Below, in pieces: positions 1-7,606 of a DNA stretch of 15,761 nt. Source of the stretch: Prevotellaceae bacterium (GTDB taxonomy: Bacteria; Bacteroidota; Bacteroidia; Bacteroidales; Paludibacteraceae); the NCBI GenBank assembly GCA_031290375.1, contig JAITNR010000124.1, forward strand, positions 1 through 15,761, in the 5' to 3' direction. The notes under the pieces are model-generated. The model was given only the letters and a program-made list of their open reading frames with translations. It was not told the origin of the DNA and did no database searches. The translations under genes and the position numbers were made by a program. Numbering within the stretch: the stretch's first letter is position 1; every line of letters begins with the position of its first letter.

Positions 1-2
1 TT

Positions 3-1010
3 ATGGCATCAACGCAAGAAAAATATATCAATCCTTTTACGGATTTTGGCTTTAAAAAGTTGTTTGGCAGTGAAGTGAATAAAGATTTACTTCTCAGTTT
101 CTTGAACACTTTGATAAAAGATCAGGGTGAAATCGTTGATATTCAGTATCAATCTACGGAACATTTGGGACGCAGCGAAAGTGACCGTAAGGCTGTTTTT
201 GATATTTATTGCAAAAATGAGCGCGGCGAACGGTTCATTGTTGAGATGCAAAAAGCCAAGCAAAACTATTTCAAAGACCGCAGTGTTTATTACTCAACCT
301 TCCCTATTCAGGAACAAGTCAAAAGGGGCGATTGGGATTACAAACTGGCAGCTGTCTATATGGTAGGTATTTTGGATTTTTGCTTCAACGAAAGTGAAGA
401 TGACAACGTTTATTATCGACACGACATTAAGTTGATGGATATTGAAAACAAGGAAGTTTTTTATGACAAATTGACTTTCATTTACTTAGAAATGCCCAAA
501 TTCAACAAAACGGAGTCTGAATTAACGACACAATTTGACAAATGGCTTTACGTTTTGAAGAATTTACCAAATCTTACTTCTCGTCCTGCAAGATTGCAGG
601 AACGTGTTTTTGAGCACGTTTTTACCACAGCCGAGATAGCCAAATTCACACCTGATGAACAGATGGCATACGACCATAGCATCAAAGTTTATCGGGACTT
701 AAAAAGTGTTATTGACACCGCCGTCCAAGAAGCCCAAATAAAAGCTGAAGAAAAAGGGATGGCAAAAGGAATGGCAAAAGGAATAGCAAAAGGAATAGCA
801 AAAGGAATAGCAAAAGGAATAGCGGAAGGAATGGCAAAAGGAATGGCAAAAGGAATGGCAAAAGGAATGGCAAAAGGAATGGCAGAGGGAAAAATAGAGG
901 TAGTTCTAAACGCTCTCAAAATAAATATACCCATAGAGCAAATTCAAACTCTGACCGGTTTAACTCAAGATGAAATTACCAAAATTTTATCAGAGAATAA
1001 TAAGACATGA
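3..1010 (+). CDS. Rpn-family PD-(D/E)XK nuclease / putative transposase
   Basis: A 335-residue protein of the Rpn (recombination-promoting nuclease, PDDEXK_2) family, a DNA endonuclease type often annotated as a transposase. The N-terminus has the family signature with DFGFKKLFG at residues 14-22. The likely metal-binding core is D67 followed by E81-x-Q83, in the usual D...ExQ spacing. Residues 100-220 are the mixed rest of the nuclease fold. Residues 221-251 are a charged helix leading into eleven four-residue G-[M/I]-A-[K/E] units (252-295). The tail (297-335) is helical, and the stretch around IPIEQIQTLTGLTQDEI looks like a helix-turn-helix. The start is the first ATG, two bases inside the window edge; it matches the usual family N-terminus, so the gene is probably complete. 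The promoter lies outside. Family known: Rpn proteins are linked to recombination and phage defence; the role here is inferred. Confidence 0.9.
   Translation: MASTQEKYINPFTDFGFKKLFGSEVNKDLLLSFLNTLIKDQGEIVDIQYQSTEHLGRSESDRKAVFDIYCKNERGERFIVEMQKAKQNYFKDRSVYYSTFPIQEQVKRGDWDYKLAAVYMVGILDFCFNESEDDNVYYRHDIKLMDIENKEVFYDKLTFIYLEMPKFNKTESELTTQFDKWLYVLKNLPNLTSRPARLQERVFEHVFTTAEIAKFTPDEQMAYDHSIKVYRDLKSVIDTAVQEAQIKAEEKGMAKGMAKGIAKGIAKGIAKGIAEGMAKGMAKGMAKGMAKGMAEGKIEVVLNALKINIPIEQIQTLTGLTQDEITKILSENNKT
756..890 (+). repeat. In-frame 12-bp tandem repeat (11 units) in the Rpn gene
   Basis: Eleven consecutive 12-bp units of the form GGAATGGCAAAA or GGAATAGCAAAA encode GMAK, GMAK, three GIAK, GIAE, four GMAK and GMAE, then a closing glycine. 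Because the unit is four codons, gain or loss of units by slippage keeps the frame. The array divides into a block of six and a block of five, each ending in a unit with glutamate instead of lysine, which suggests block duplication. The encoded segment is a likely continuous helix (residues 252-296) joining the nuclease to the C-terminal tail. Confidence 0.95.
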
Positions 1011-1030
1011 TCAATTGTTTGAATATCTAA

Positions 1031-1201
1031 TCTCTTTCAAACGAATTACTTCGTTCTGCCATTAGCAAGCTCAATAAATTCGGGTTTTTGGGTAGCGGCG
1101 GTCGTATTGTTACGAGCATTTTTTATGACGAAGACAGGAAAGTAAAGGAAGATAGATATGGATTGTTAGACGGAAAAACAATATATAGTCTACTTTCTTA
1201 A
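1031..1201 (+). pseudogene. Start-less 56-codon open frame, possible gene remnant
   Basis: After a TAA at 1028-1030, one frame stays open for 56 codons to a TAA at 1199-1201. It has no ATG near its start. The predicted peptide has protein-like composition, including GFLGSGGRIVTSIFYDEDRK and ending in TIYSLLS. It sits between the Rpn gene and the terminator. It may be the 3' end of a lost gene, or read-through sequence. I do not recognise the family, and a chance open frame of this length is possible. Confidence 0.3.
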
Positions 1202-1222
1202 ATCTATAAATCAAATCCAATA

Positions 1223-1255
1223 AAAAAACCGCTCCTTTTCAAAGAGCGGTTTTTT
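1223..1255. terminator. Bidirectional intrinsic terminator
   Basis: A perfect inverted repeat, AAAAAACCGCTC (1223-1234) and GAGCGGTTTTTT (1244-1255), encloses a 9-nt loop. The GC core is flanked by A6 and T6, so it gives a U-tract on either strand. It lies between the convergent Rpn-side transcript (+) and the end of the lipoprotein operon (-, stop at 1272) and probably ends both. Confidence 0.88.
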
Positions 1256-1271
1256 AGAATGACACAACAAG

Positions 1272-2522
1272 TTATTGTACAACAACATTTTTGACTTCCC
1301 AAGTTGCCGATTCGCTATTCGAGCAAAGATATTTGAAAGCGATACGGCAGTTTGCTGCCCTGTTTGCTTCGGGAATGGATACTGTACCGGAAGTTACAAA
1401 ACCCCAAGCGACTGTGCCGTGAGTAATGCCTGTGAGTTCTGTCCACGTGGCTGTACTTGGAGTACCGCTTGTATAATCATTTGATACCCAAACGGAGTAC
1501 CAACCCTGTGTTACGCCAACAGTAATGCTGCCAGCAGGTCCCCTTGCATGTTCAAACTGCAAGGTGCCTGCCTTGCCCGTCAAATCCATTGCGGGAGAAA
1601 TAAACCAATCTTCGTTTTCGTGAGATGCATTATTTGTAAATCCGCTAATCATAGCACCATAAGTTGTTGATAATGTCCAAACTTCATCCCCTGTTACGCT
1701 GATAGCTGTAAATCTGCCAAAACTTGTCTGATTTGTCAAAGATTCGTTCAAAACAGCGTCTCCACTAGCCCCTCCAGGCTTTGTTCCGCCAGTTGTTCCA
1801 TCTTCGAGTTCGTAATAAGACGTGTTCTTCAAACCGGGCTGTCCAAAATAGGCAGTTAATTCTCCGTAAAGCACTACTTTTTTACTCAAAATTACTGCGT
1901 TGTCTTTCAAATTCAATCCTGTACGAAGTGCTCCTGCGGGTAATTGAACAATCAAGCAGTTTGTTCCACTGGTTTCGGTAGCAACATCTGCAATCAGTAT
2001 GTTTGTTGTCATAGTGCAAGTATCAGCAGAGAAATAATATTCTGTGTTGCTACCGGACCATGCGTAACCTACAATGTATCCTGTTACCCATTTTGAACCG
2101 CTTTGATTTGTCTTGGCAGAAGCAACAGAATAGGGACTTGACTCTGTACCGTCTCCACCCGGATTAGCACCATTTTCGTTAACTGTAAGCGTAAATGCCT
2201 GAGTGGTGGTAATACCGTTGTTGGTTGCCTTGAATGTAAGTGCAAATGTACCGAGTAGGGTAGGGGTGCCGCTAAGTTTAGCGGTTTCGTCGCCATTGTC
2301 GGTGAAAGTTATACCTTCGGGAAGTGTGCCTTCCTGCGTAATAGTGGTGTTTCCTTTGGAATTTGTAACGCGAACTTTAACTAAAAAGTCCAAATTGCCA
2401 TTAACCTTAACAGAACACGATGCTTCCGACTTGAACTTAACCACGGTCGGATCTTGCTGTTTGGTACAGGCAGCAAGTATTGCCATAATGGCAACAATAG
2501 AAAACAATTTTACTCTTTTCAT
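1272..2522 (-). CDS. Surface lipoprotein: Ig-like, DUF6359-like and choice-of-anchor-J-like domains
   Basis: A 416-residue lipoprotein. A basic N-terminus and hydrophobic stretch end in the lipobox LAAC, with C19 as the lipidation site. Residues about 26-115 look like an Ig-like (putative-Ig) fold, with the family-type phrase LSGTPTLLGTFALTFKATN. After a Gly/Asn/Pro linker, residues about 123-242, beginning GDGTESSPYSVASAK and including KWVTGYIVGY, resemble DUF6359, a beta-rich OB-like domain. Residues about 255-416 (EDWFISPAMDLTGKAGTLQF; WEVKNVVVQ at the end) resemble the choice-of-anchor J beta-sandwich found in Bacteroidota secreted proteins. It is the last gene of the receptor operon, 48 bp after the DUF5689 gene and just ahead of a terminator. 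Inferred role: cell-surface ligand-binding partner of the TonB-dependent receptor. Substrate unknown. Confidence 0.85.
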   Translation of the reverse strand: MKRVKLFSIVAIMAILAACTKQQDPTVVKFKSEASCSVKVNGNLDFLVKVRVTNSKGNTTITQEGTLPEGITFTDNGDETAKLSGTPTLLGTFALTFKATNNGITTTQAFTLTVNENGANPGGDGTESSPYSVASAKTNQSGSKWVTGYIVGYAWSGSNTEYYFSADTCTMTTNILIADVATETSGTNCLIVQLPAGALRTGLNLKDNAVILSKKVVLYGELTAYFGQPGLKNTSYYELEDGTTGGTKPGGASGDAVLNESLTNQTSFGRFTAISVTGDEVWTLSTTYGAMISGFTNNASHENEDWFISPAMDLTGKAGTLQFEHARGPAGSITVGVTQGWYSVWVSNDYTSGTPSTATWTELTGITHGTVAWGFVTSGTVSIPEANRAANCRIAFKYLCSNSESATWEVKNVVVQ

Positions 2523-2570
2523 ACAATTTTAATTTAATTTATTTAACAATTTATAATATTTTTATAAGAA

Positions 2571-3566
2571 TCAATACGTGGACACGGGTTTCCATGGAGA
2601 GCCATCATCTTGGGAATACAACTGCAAGTCGTCCAAAGAGCGAATGGTCAGTTGCACATTGCCGGGGTATGGGTTGTTTTTATCCTTATACCAGCCGACT
2701 ATTGCTATAATATTGCCCTTGTATTCGGCAGACGGAAGTTTTTCACCTGCAAACTTTGAATATTCGCTTGTGGCAACAGAAACATAACCACCTGAGCCGT
2801 CCTCGATATCACGAGATTGCGGATAACCAATACCGTTGGTGCTGGGTGCAAAAATCTTTTCTACTTCGGTAATGCCATTGCCTTGTGATTTTTGATTGAA
2901 CCATACATTCTTGATGCAAATTAAACGGGCGTGTATACTTCTTCTGTCTGTGGCTGCAACTGCCTGATTCAGTTGGGCAATGGTTATTGTATCGATTTTG
3001 AGTTTGTCCAATTCAGGCATTCCATTTGTTTCGGCACGTACGGTGAAGAGTGGGAGCGGTATTCTGCCCGGCTCATAACCCTTTTTGGTTGCATCTTTGT
3101 TGTTGTTGTAGTATTTTACGCCTAATTGAAACATATCGGCGTATTTACCCAAAGCCAAACCGTTACATTTTATGGTAACAACTGTTCCAAGCGGATACCA
3201 CGAGGAAATTCCAGAGGCATCAATCGAAATTTTAAGCGACCAGTCAGATGTCGAATCCTGAATGGTGATGTATTTGTACATATTTCCGTTGAGGTCATCT
3301 GAAGTTATTCGCCCGGTAATAATGATATCCTCGTCTCCAGGCGGAATTGTATCTACGCTGAACAATCCCATAGTGCCACTGTTTGAACGGGGAGGAAATT
3401 TAGCAGTGTCACCAAGCTCAGTACCGAAAGTCGATATAAGCTTCTCTATCGTATACGCTATGCGAGTCCGCCTGTTGTCAGGCTTCACTTCTGCATATTT
3501 TTCGCAGGAATACATTGCAATAGATGCAAGCGCACACATAAATAATATTTTTTTACTACTTTTCAT
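2571..3566 (-). CDS. DUF5689-like lipoprotein
   Basis: A 331-residue lipoprotein. The signal sequence ends at MYSC, with C21 as the probable lipidated residue. The body, residues about 36-315, matches the DUF5689 pattern: an early helix (RIAYTIEKLISTF), then a beta-rich OB-like section with IIITGRITSDDLNGNMYKYI (81-100), TIQDSTSDWSLKISID, and VTIKCNGLALGKY (130-142). Near the C-terminus GNIIAIVGWYKDKN and VQLTIRSLDDLQLY form a second such section. It is the middle gene of the operon, 50 bp downstream of the receptor. From family knowledge, DUF5689 proteins often accompany TonB-dependent receptors in Bacteroidota. The inference is a surface-exposed accessory lipoprotein in ligand capture. No catalytic residues are evident. 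Confidence 0.85.
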   Translation of the reverse strand: MKSSKKILFMCALASIAMYSCEKYAEVKPDNRRTRIAYTIEKLISTFGTELGDTAKFPPRSNSGTMGLFSVDTIPPGDEDIIITGRITSDDLNGNMYKYITIQDSTSDWSLKISIDASGISSWYPLGTVVTIKCNGLALGKYADMFQLGVKYYNNNKDATKKGYEPGRIPLPLFTVRAETNGMPELDKLKIDTITIAQLNQAVAATDRRSIHARLICIKNVWFNQKSQGNGITEVEKIFAPSTNGIGYPQSRDIEDGSGGYVSVATSEYSKFAGEKLPSAEYKGNIIAIVGWYKDKNNPYPGNVQLTIRSLDDLQLYSQDDGSPWKPVSTY

Positions 3567-3616
3567 ATCTTTTTAAATTTATTAAATTATTCACTATTAG
3601 TTATATAATCTTAATT

Positions 3617-6448
3617 CTAAAACTTGTACCCTATACTCAAGTAAAAATTAATTCCGTTTGCGTAGTAATATTTGCTTGGATATTTGTTGTAGTTTGTCGA
3701 AAGGTCCGTAACATTTCCCGATGTTACCATAGGCACGCGTCCTTGTTGGTAACCGCCTGTTATTATCCTGCTATTCAGCAAATTATTAACGGAAAGATTG
3801 ATGCTCAAAGAGTTTCTGTTTTTAAGATAAATAAGTTTTCCAACCGAAAAATCAAGCATAAACTTACTTTTCAAATCTGTGTTTATTTTTTCCTGTGTGC
3901 CCAGAACTTGTCGGGCGGCGGATGGTTTGTAGCGTACAATTTCGCCGTCATTGTTCATCACTGCAATGTCTGCCCCATATTTTCCCCACTGATTTGGGTC
4001 GCCCTCTGTGCCGTTGCCGTACAGGTCTTCGGTATAGTGTGAAGGGGAGAAATTGAAATAATTTTTATCAAAATAATTCACTGTAATATCTGCAAACCAC
4101 ATTTTGGGGTGGAAAAATTTGATACCCAAAGAGCCTGCTATCTGCGGTCCAGCTGCTACTTTCAGCCCTTTAATCATAGCTTTGGTTTCCTTATCAATAG
4201 TTCCGCCCAGGTAGTTTTGTCCCGTAATGTCAGAACCATTTTCGGCTGACAACACGATATGGGCATTGTCTGTGTAAGAATAGTCGGAGAGAGTACAGGC
4301 GGCAACTAAAGTGAAATATTTGTTCAATTTTACAGAAACTCCTTCCTCAACTCCGTAGAAACGCTTGTCTACACCTGACATTGACATATTGATAAATGTT
4401 CTATTTTCGTCATCATAGTAACCTGACGTTTCTATTGCATCAGACATACTTGTATAAAAACCGGAGATTCTACCTAAAACTCGCGGGAACGAGAAGTTAT
4501 ATGCTAAATCGGCAGAAATTACCTTTTCCGAACAGAGATTCTTTATCTGTGTGTCCTTTATTTTCGCTGAAACATAAGCATTGTATGCCAAAGGTGCCTG
4601 TGTCTGTGCCAAAATATTTGCCTGCACGATGTTTCGTCCATTGATCTTCCAGGTAACGCCTGCTTTAAACGCAGGATCAAGGAAATATCTTGTGTAGCCC
4701 TTTCCTTTGGAAATAACTGGTGTGCCTAACATTTCAGACAACAATTCGGCGCGTCCGTTCAACATTCTGCCAAAACGATAGAAGTCGGTGTATGTTAATT
4801 GCAGAGCGTAATAGAGTTCTACATTGCGAAAATTCCAATCGTTTTGAAGATATGCCGATAGGTGCTTGATGTTGATGTCGTAGTCGTAACCGAATTTGTC
4901 TCCCGTATGAACAATAGAGTCACCACCGATATTATTTAAACGAACGTATGCAGCGTTTGGCGGCAGCGTGCCACTAGTAAGGTCTCTCTCTGCAAAAACA
5001 TCAATATCTTTCCATTTCTCTGCGCCAAGCAAATCCTCAATAGTAGCATAGTGAATACCTTTGCTCAATTTTGTCTCAACGCCGGCTGTAAATTTCAGCT
5101 TTTCGGTAAATTGATTCTTATAATTTGCATTAAGAGCCATTTCCGCCAGGTCATTGTGACTGCGAGCAAGTATGTATTTTGCCGTACTGTCATTGAGCAC
5201 GTTGTTTCTGTAATTTGCCTGATACATTTGGTCAAAATTTACTTGTGTAACCTGATTGTTACGATCACTCCATATCTTTTCCAATTCTGTGCGTCCTTCA
5301 ACATTCACATGGGTTTCTTCGAGTTGCTGGTTGCCATCATCGTCCAGATAGTAATGTGTATCATTAAAATTGCTTGGCATAAAGCGGTAATAGTCAGGAC
5401 GTGGGTCAACGGAATTGTTAAACTCAAATTTATTATTGCTGTATTTGCTGTAATGGGATGCCAAACCTGCTTTAAAGTTCTGATTTTCAGATATTTTCCA
5501 TTCATAACTCAACAATTCGGTTGGGTCGAAACTGTGAATCATTCTCGAATTTCGCTGTTTACCGTTTTGATAACCAAGATAGGCATTGTAGTTGATTGAG
5601 CCTACCAAATCGGTAACTTCCTTAGTAACCGCAGCTTGCGAACTCCTTTCTGTCGGAGCACCGAAAGTTGAGAAGCTGATAGAGTGCCTGTCGTTAATTC
5701 TTTTTTCTACCGAAAAAAAATAACCTGCTGATTTATAGACTAATCCTTCTTTGAAAAAATTACTTTGTTCTATCCTCAAATTTGACCATCGAGCTACCAT
5801 CGAACCCATAAAAGCCCAGCCGTTGGGCATCAAGCCCGTGGCATAGGTGTATTGCAAGCGTGCAACATAAGAACGGTTGGTCAGAGCCATTGACAAATTT
5901 TGTCCCTTGGCAAAAGCTGAGGCACGCACGTCAATATTGGTCGTAGTACCGATATTGCCAAAAGAGTACGAGGTGGATTCCATTCCTCGCGTAACTTCCT
6001 TGTTTCGAGTGGCATAGTTCAAGCCGCCCAAAGAGGAGAAATTAAAATTACCTCGCTCCAAACCGTTGAAGTAGATGCCGTTCATATAAGTTTTCTGAAA
6101 CTCGGCGGCATAGCCCCGTATCCGAAAACGCAGCGGCGAAAACGAATAGTTTGCTAAACGGCTGTATATGTCGCCGTTGGAGGATAACAACCACGAAATA
6201 GTTTGTGTCGAACTCACATTGTCATCGTCAAAATCAATATCGAAATCGAAATTAGACATCACAAATTCCTCTTTCAACTGGTTGTAGATTGAGTCCATCG
6301 CAACATTTGAAGTATCGCGCTCGGCAATGTTTTCCGTTCGGTTTTGAACTGTAGTTTCAGACAATTTGTTTTTTGCGGAAACGGTTTGCCCAAATCCAAC
6401 AAAAATGATGAAGAAAAATGTCGGAAACAAAACAGTTTTTTTTACCAT
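3617..6448 (-). CDS. TonB-dependent receptor, outer-membrane beta-barrel
   Basis: Outer-membrane transporter of the TonB-dependent receptor type, 943 residues from the chosen start. The start at 6448 gives a clean signal peptide (MVKKTVLFPTFFFIIFVGFG, then QTVSA). The frame is open up to 6700, but that extension would bury the signal peptide 84 residues inside and begins at the promoter itself. ATG at 6466 is an alternative. After an acidic linker comes a plug-like region with FRIRGYAAEFQKTYMNGIYF and GGLNYATRN, typical of the TonB plug. The rest alternates aromatic and polar residues as in barrel strands, and the protein ends in phenylalanine (YLSIGYKF), as outer-membrane barrels do. The usual N-terminal carboxypeptidase-like domain is absent. 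It heads an operon with two lipoproteins. Energised uptake by TonB/ExbBD is known for the family; the ligand is unknown. Confidence 0.88.
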   Translation of the reverse strand: MVKKTVLFPTFFFIIFVGFGQTVSAKNKLSETTVQNRTENIAERDTSNVAMDSIYNQLKEEFVMSNFDFDIDFDDDNVSSTQTISWLLSSNGDIYSRLANYSFSPLRFRIRGYAAEFQKTYMNGIYFNGLERGNFNFSSLGGLNYATRNKEVTRGMESTSYSFGNIGTTTNIDVRASAFAKGQNLSMALTNRSYVARLQYTYATGLMPNGWAFMGSMVARWSNLRIEQSNFFKEGLVYKSAGYFFSVEKRINDRHSISFSTFGAPTERSSQAAVTKEVTDLVGSINYNAYLGYQNGKQRNSRMIHSFDPTELLSYEWKISENQNFKAGLASHYSKYSNNKFEFNNSVDPRPDYYRFMPSNFNDTHYYLDDDGNQQLEETHVNVEGRTELEKIWSDRNNQVTQVNFDQMYQANYRNNVLNDSTAKYILARSHNDLAEMALNANYKNQFTEKLKFTAGVETKLSKGIHYATIEDLLGAEKWKDIDVFAERDLTSGTLPPNAAYVRLNNIGGDSIVHTGDKFGYDYDINIKHLSAYLQNDWNFRNVELYYALQLTYTDFYRFGRMLNGRAELLSEMLGTPVISKGKGYTRYFLDPAFKAGVTWKINGRNIVQANILAQTQAPLAYNAYVSAKIKDTQIKNLCSEKVISADLAYNFSFPRVLGRISGFYTSMSDAIETSGYYDDENRTFINMSMSGVDKRFYGVEEGVSVKLNKYFTLVAACTLSDYSYTDNAHIVLSAENGSDITGQNYLGGTIDKETKAMIKGLKVAAGPQIAGSLGIKFFHPKMWFADITVNYFDKNYFNFSPSHYTEDLYGNGTEGDPNQWGKYGADIAVMNNDGEIVRYKPSAARQVLGTQEKINTDLKSKFMLDFSVGKLIYLKNRNSLSINLSVNNLLNSRIITGGYQQGRVPMVTSGNVTDLSTNYNKYPSKYYYANGINFYLSIGYKF

Positions 6449-6697
6449 ACATAATGCTTTTATCATACAAAACACATTTTTAAATTTATAATTATACTTT
6501 ATTATATCCAATTCCTCTGAGGAATACGGATTTTGTTTTCTTAAAATTTTGCCAACTGCATTTTTGTGCAAGTTGGGGTTAAGTAAGGCTGTATCATTGT
6601 CCCCCTTGTCAAAATATAATGCAATTTTCGTGCCACAAAAAGTGTGGTAAGCATAATACTTTAACAGGCGTTTATATTTCTGCCAAAAAATATTGTA
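6449..6697 (-). promoter_or_regulatory. Long structured 5' leader of the receptor operon
   Basis: If transcription starts about 7 nt after the promoter box, the mRNA has a leader of roughly 240 nt before the ATG at 6448. In transcript order it holds a CCACA/TGTGG hairpin (6647-6633), a stem CCAAC-TGCA / TGCA-GTTGG with one bulged base (6576-6552), and a perfect ATTCCTC/GAGGAAT palindrome with one central base (6525-6511). I recognise no known riboswitch. The palindrome could instead be a protein-binding operator. Confidence 0.4.
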
Positions 6698-6726
6698 CAA
6701 AGTTACAAAAAATATTTTATATCAAG
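6698..6726 (-). promoter_or_regulatory. Bacteroidota-type promoter for the receptor operon
   Basis: Read on the minus strand, TTG (6726-6724) is followed after 18 nt by TAACTTTG (6705-6698), an exact match to the Bacteroidota -7 element TAnnTTTG with a near-consensus -33 element and spacing. Transcription would start near 6691. It is the only TAnnTTTG match I found between 6449 and 6730 on this strand. Confidence 0.65.
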
Positions 6727-6970
6727 GTGATATTATAAAAAAAACATGCTTTGGATACGGACTTGGAACAAAATGATGTTAAAAAAGCAAGTAGGGGCTA
6801 AAATTGAAAAAAACATCTAAAATCAAAACATGACGATAGAAAGATTCATTGGAAGGTTGTATTCTGAAATTGCATAACAGAATTCCAATAGTAAGACCTT
6901 TGAAGATGTCATTGATAACTAATACATTAACAACAAACTGACACTTTATTTAATTAAACTGAGGATTTTT
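6727..6970. other. Intergenic stretch with a degenerate short ORF
   Basis: AT-rich spacer between the divergent receptor operon and the tRNA-Glu promoter. The only coding-like item is a plus-strand ATG frame at 6830-6922, MTIERFIGRLYSEIA, an in-frame TAA at 6875, then QNSNSKTFEDVIDN and a second TAA. It could be the debris of an inactivated gene, or chance. Nothing else is evident here. Confidence 0.35.
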
Positions 6971-7001
6971 TTTGTTTTTTGAAAAAAAAGTATTACCTTT
7001 G
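6971..7001 (+). promoter_or_regulatory. Promoter of tRNA-Glu and rpsT
   Basis: TTTG at 6971-6974 and TACCTTTG at 6994-7001 match the Bacteroidota -33 and -7 (TAnnTTTG) elements with 19 nt between them. The predicted start near 7008 lies about 17 nt before the mature tRNA. Confidence 0.8.
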
Positions 7002-7024
7002 CACCGCGAAATTGAAGCGATTTT

Positions 7025-7096
7025 GGCCCATTCGTCTATCGGTTAGGACGCAAGATTTTCATTCTTGAAAGAGGGGTTCGATTCCCCTATGGGCTA
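7025..7096 (+). tRNA. tRNA-Glu (anticodon UUC)
   Basis: A 72-nt cloverleaf. The acceptor arm GGCCCAT pairs with ATGGGCT (a G-U pair at the end). The D-arm is GTC...GGTTAGGAC. The anticodon stem CAAGA/TCTTG holds the loop TTTTCAT with anticodon TTC at its centre. The T-arm is GGGG-TTCGATT-CCCC. The discriminator is A at 7096, and the 3' CCA is not encoded. It lies just after a strong promoter and 32 bp before rpsT, so the two are probably cotranscribed, with rpsT mRNA released by tRNA processing. Confidence 0.96.
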
Positions 7097-7128
7097 CAAA
7101 AATTAAACGATAAAAGTTATTTATAATA

Positions 7129-7383
7129 ATGGCAAATCACAAATCATCAAAGAAGAGAATTCGTCAAATTCAGAAACGCAAATTGCATAATAAATACTAT
7201 GCAAAGACGGCTCGTAACGCTGTCCGTACATTACGTTCTACAACAGAATTGTCTGCGGCACAGGAATTTTTACCAAAGGTTGTTGCTATGCTGGACAAAT
7301 TGGCAAAAAGGGACATCATTCACAAAAACAAGGCGAGCAACCTGAAATCAAAACTTGCCCGTTACGTGAATAAATTGGCTTAA
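7129..7383 (+). CDS. rpsT: 30S ribosomal protein bS20
   Basis: An 84-residue, strongly basic protein, of the usual bS20 length. It has the family start MANHKSSKKRIRQ, the helix with NKYYAKTARNAVRTLR, and the closing HKNKASNLKSKLARYVNKLA, matching the three-helix bundle of bS20. It binds 16S rRNA early in assembly of the small subunit body. The ATG is the only sensible start. There is no separate TAnnTTTG box in the 32 bp after tRNA-Glu, so transcription probably comes from the tRNA promoter and ends at the hairpin 30 bp downstream. Identification is firm. Confidence 0.97.
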   Translation: MANHKSSKKRIRQIQKRKLHNKYYAKTARNAVRTLRSTTELSAAQEFLPKVVAMLDKLAKRDIIHKNKASNLKSKLARYVNKLA

Positions 7384-7414
7384 CTCAATTTTTTACGGAG
7401 TAGTTTCAAGCGTC

Positions 7415-7444
7415 AGGACTGCCGACAGTTTGGCAGTCCTTTTT
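7415..7444 (+). terminator. Intrinsic terminator after rpsT
   Basis: A perfect 9-bp stem, AGGACTGCC (7415-7423) with GGCAGTCCT (7432-7440), has an 8-nt loop and is followed by a T-rich tail. It lies 31 bp after the rpsT stop. Confidence 0.9.
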
Positions 7445-7606
7445 GTGTTTTGCCATTTTCCCTGACCAAGAAATTCCTGCATGGAGTTTTCACAATTATT
7501 CTATCGGTTTGAAAACATATTTTTTATTGAATATGAAACGCCTGCGCGTATTTTGGTGTTTGTGTTTTCTATTGATATGAATTCTCTAACGGGCAGGAAA
7601 CGCCAC

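Noticed and set aside
756..890. Short tandem repeats as a CRISPR-like array
   Set aside because: The units are 12 bp, contiguous, without spacers, and in frame within a conserved protein.
689..934. Minus-strand open frame encoding repeated AIPF
   Set aside because: It is the complement of the 12-bp coding repeat, so its openness is explained by the repeat; no promoter or independent protein features.
5051..5599. 182-codon plus-strand open frame inside the receptor gene
   Set aside because: Antisense to a strongly supported barrel gene, with no matching promoter box or family features.
6511..6525. Perfect palindrome as a terminator or attenuator
   Set aside because: No U-tract follows on the minus strand, so it was kept only as part of a possibly regulatory leader.
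6449..6700. N-terminal extension of the TonB receptor frame to an ATG at 6700
   Set aside because: It would place the signal peptide 84 residues inside the protein, and the ATG coincides with the predicted promoter, upstream of the likely transcript start.
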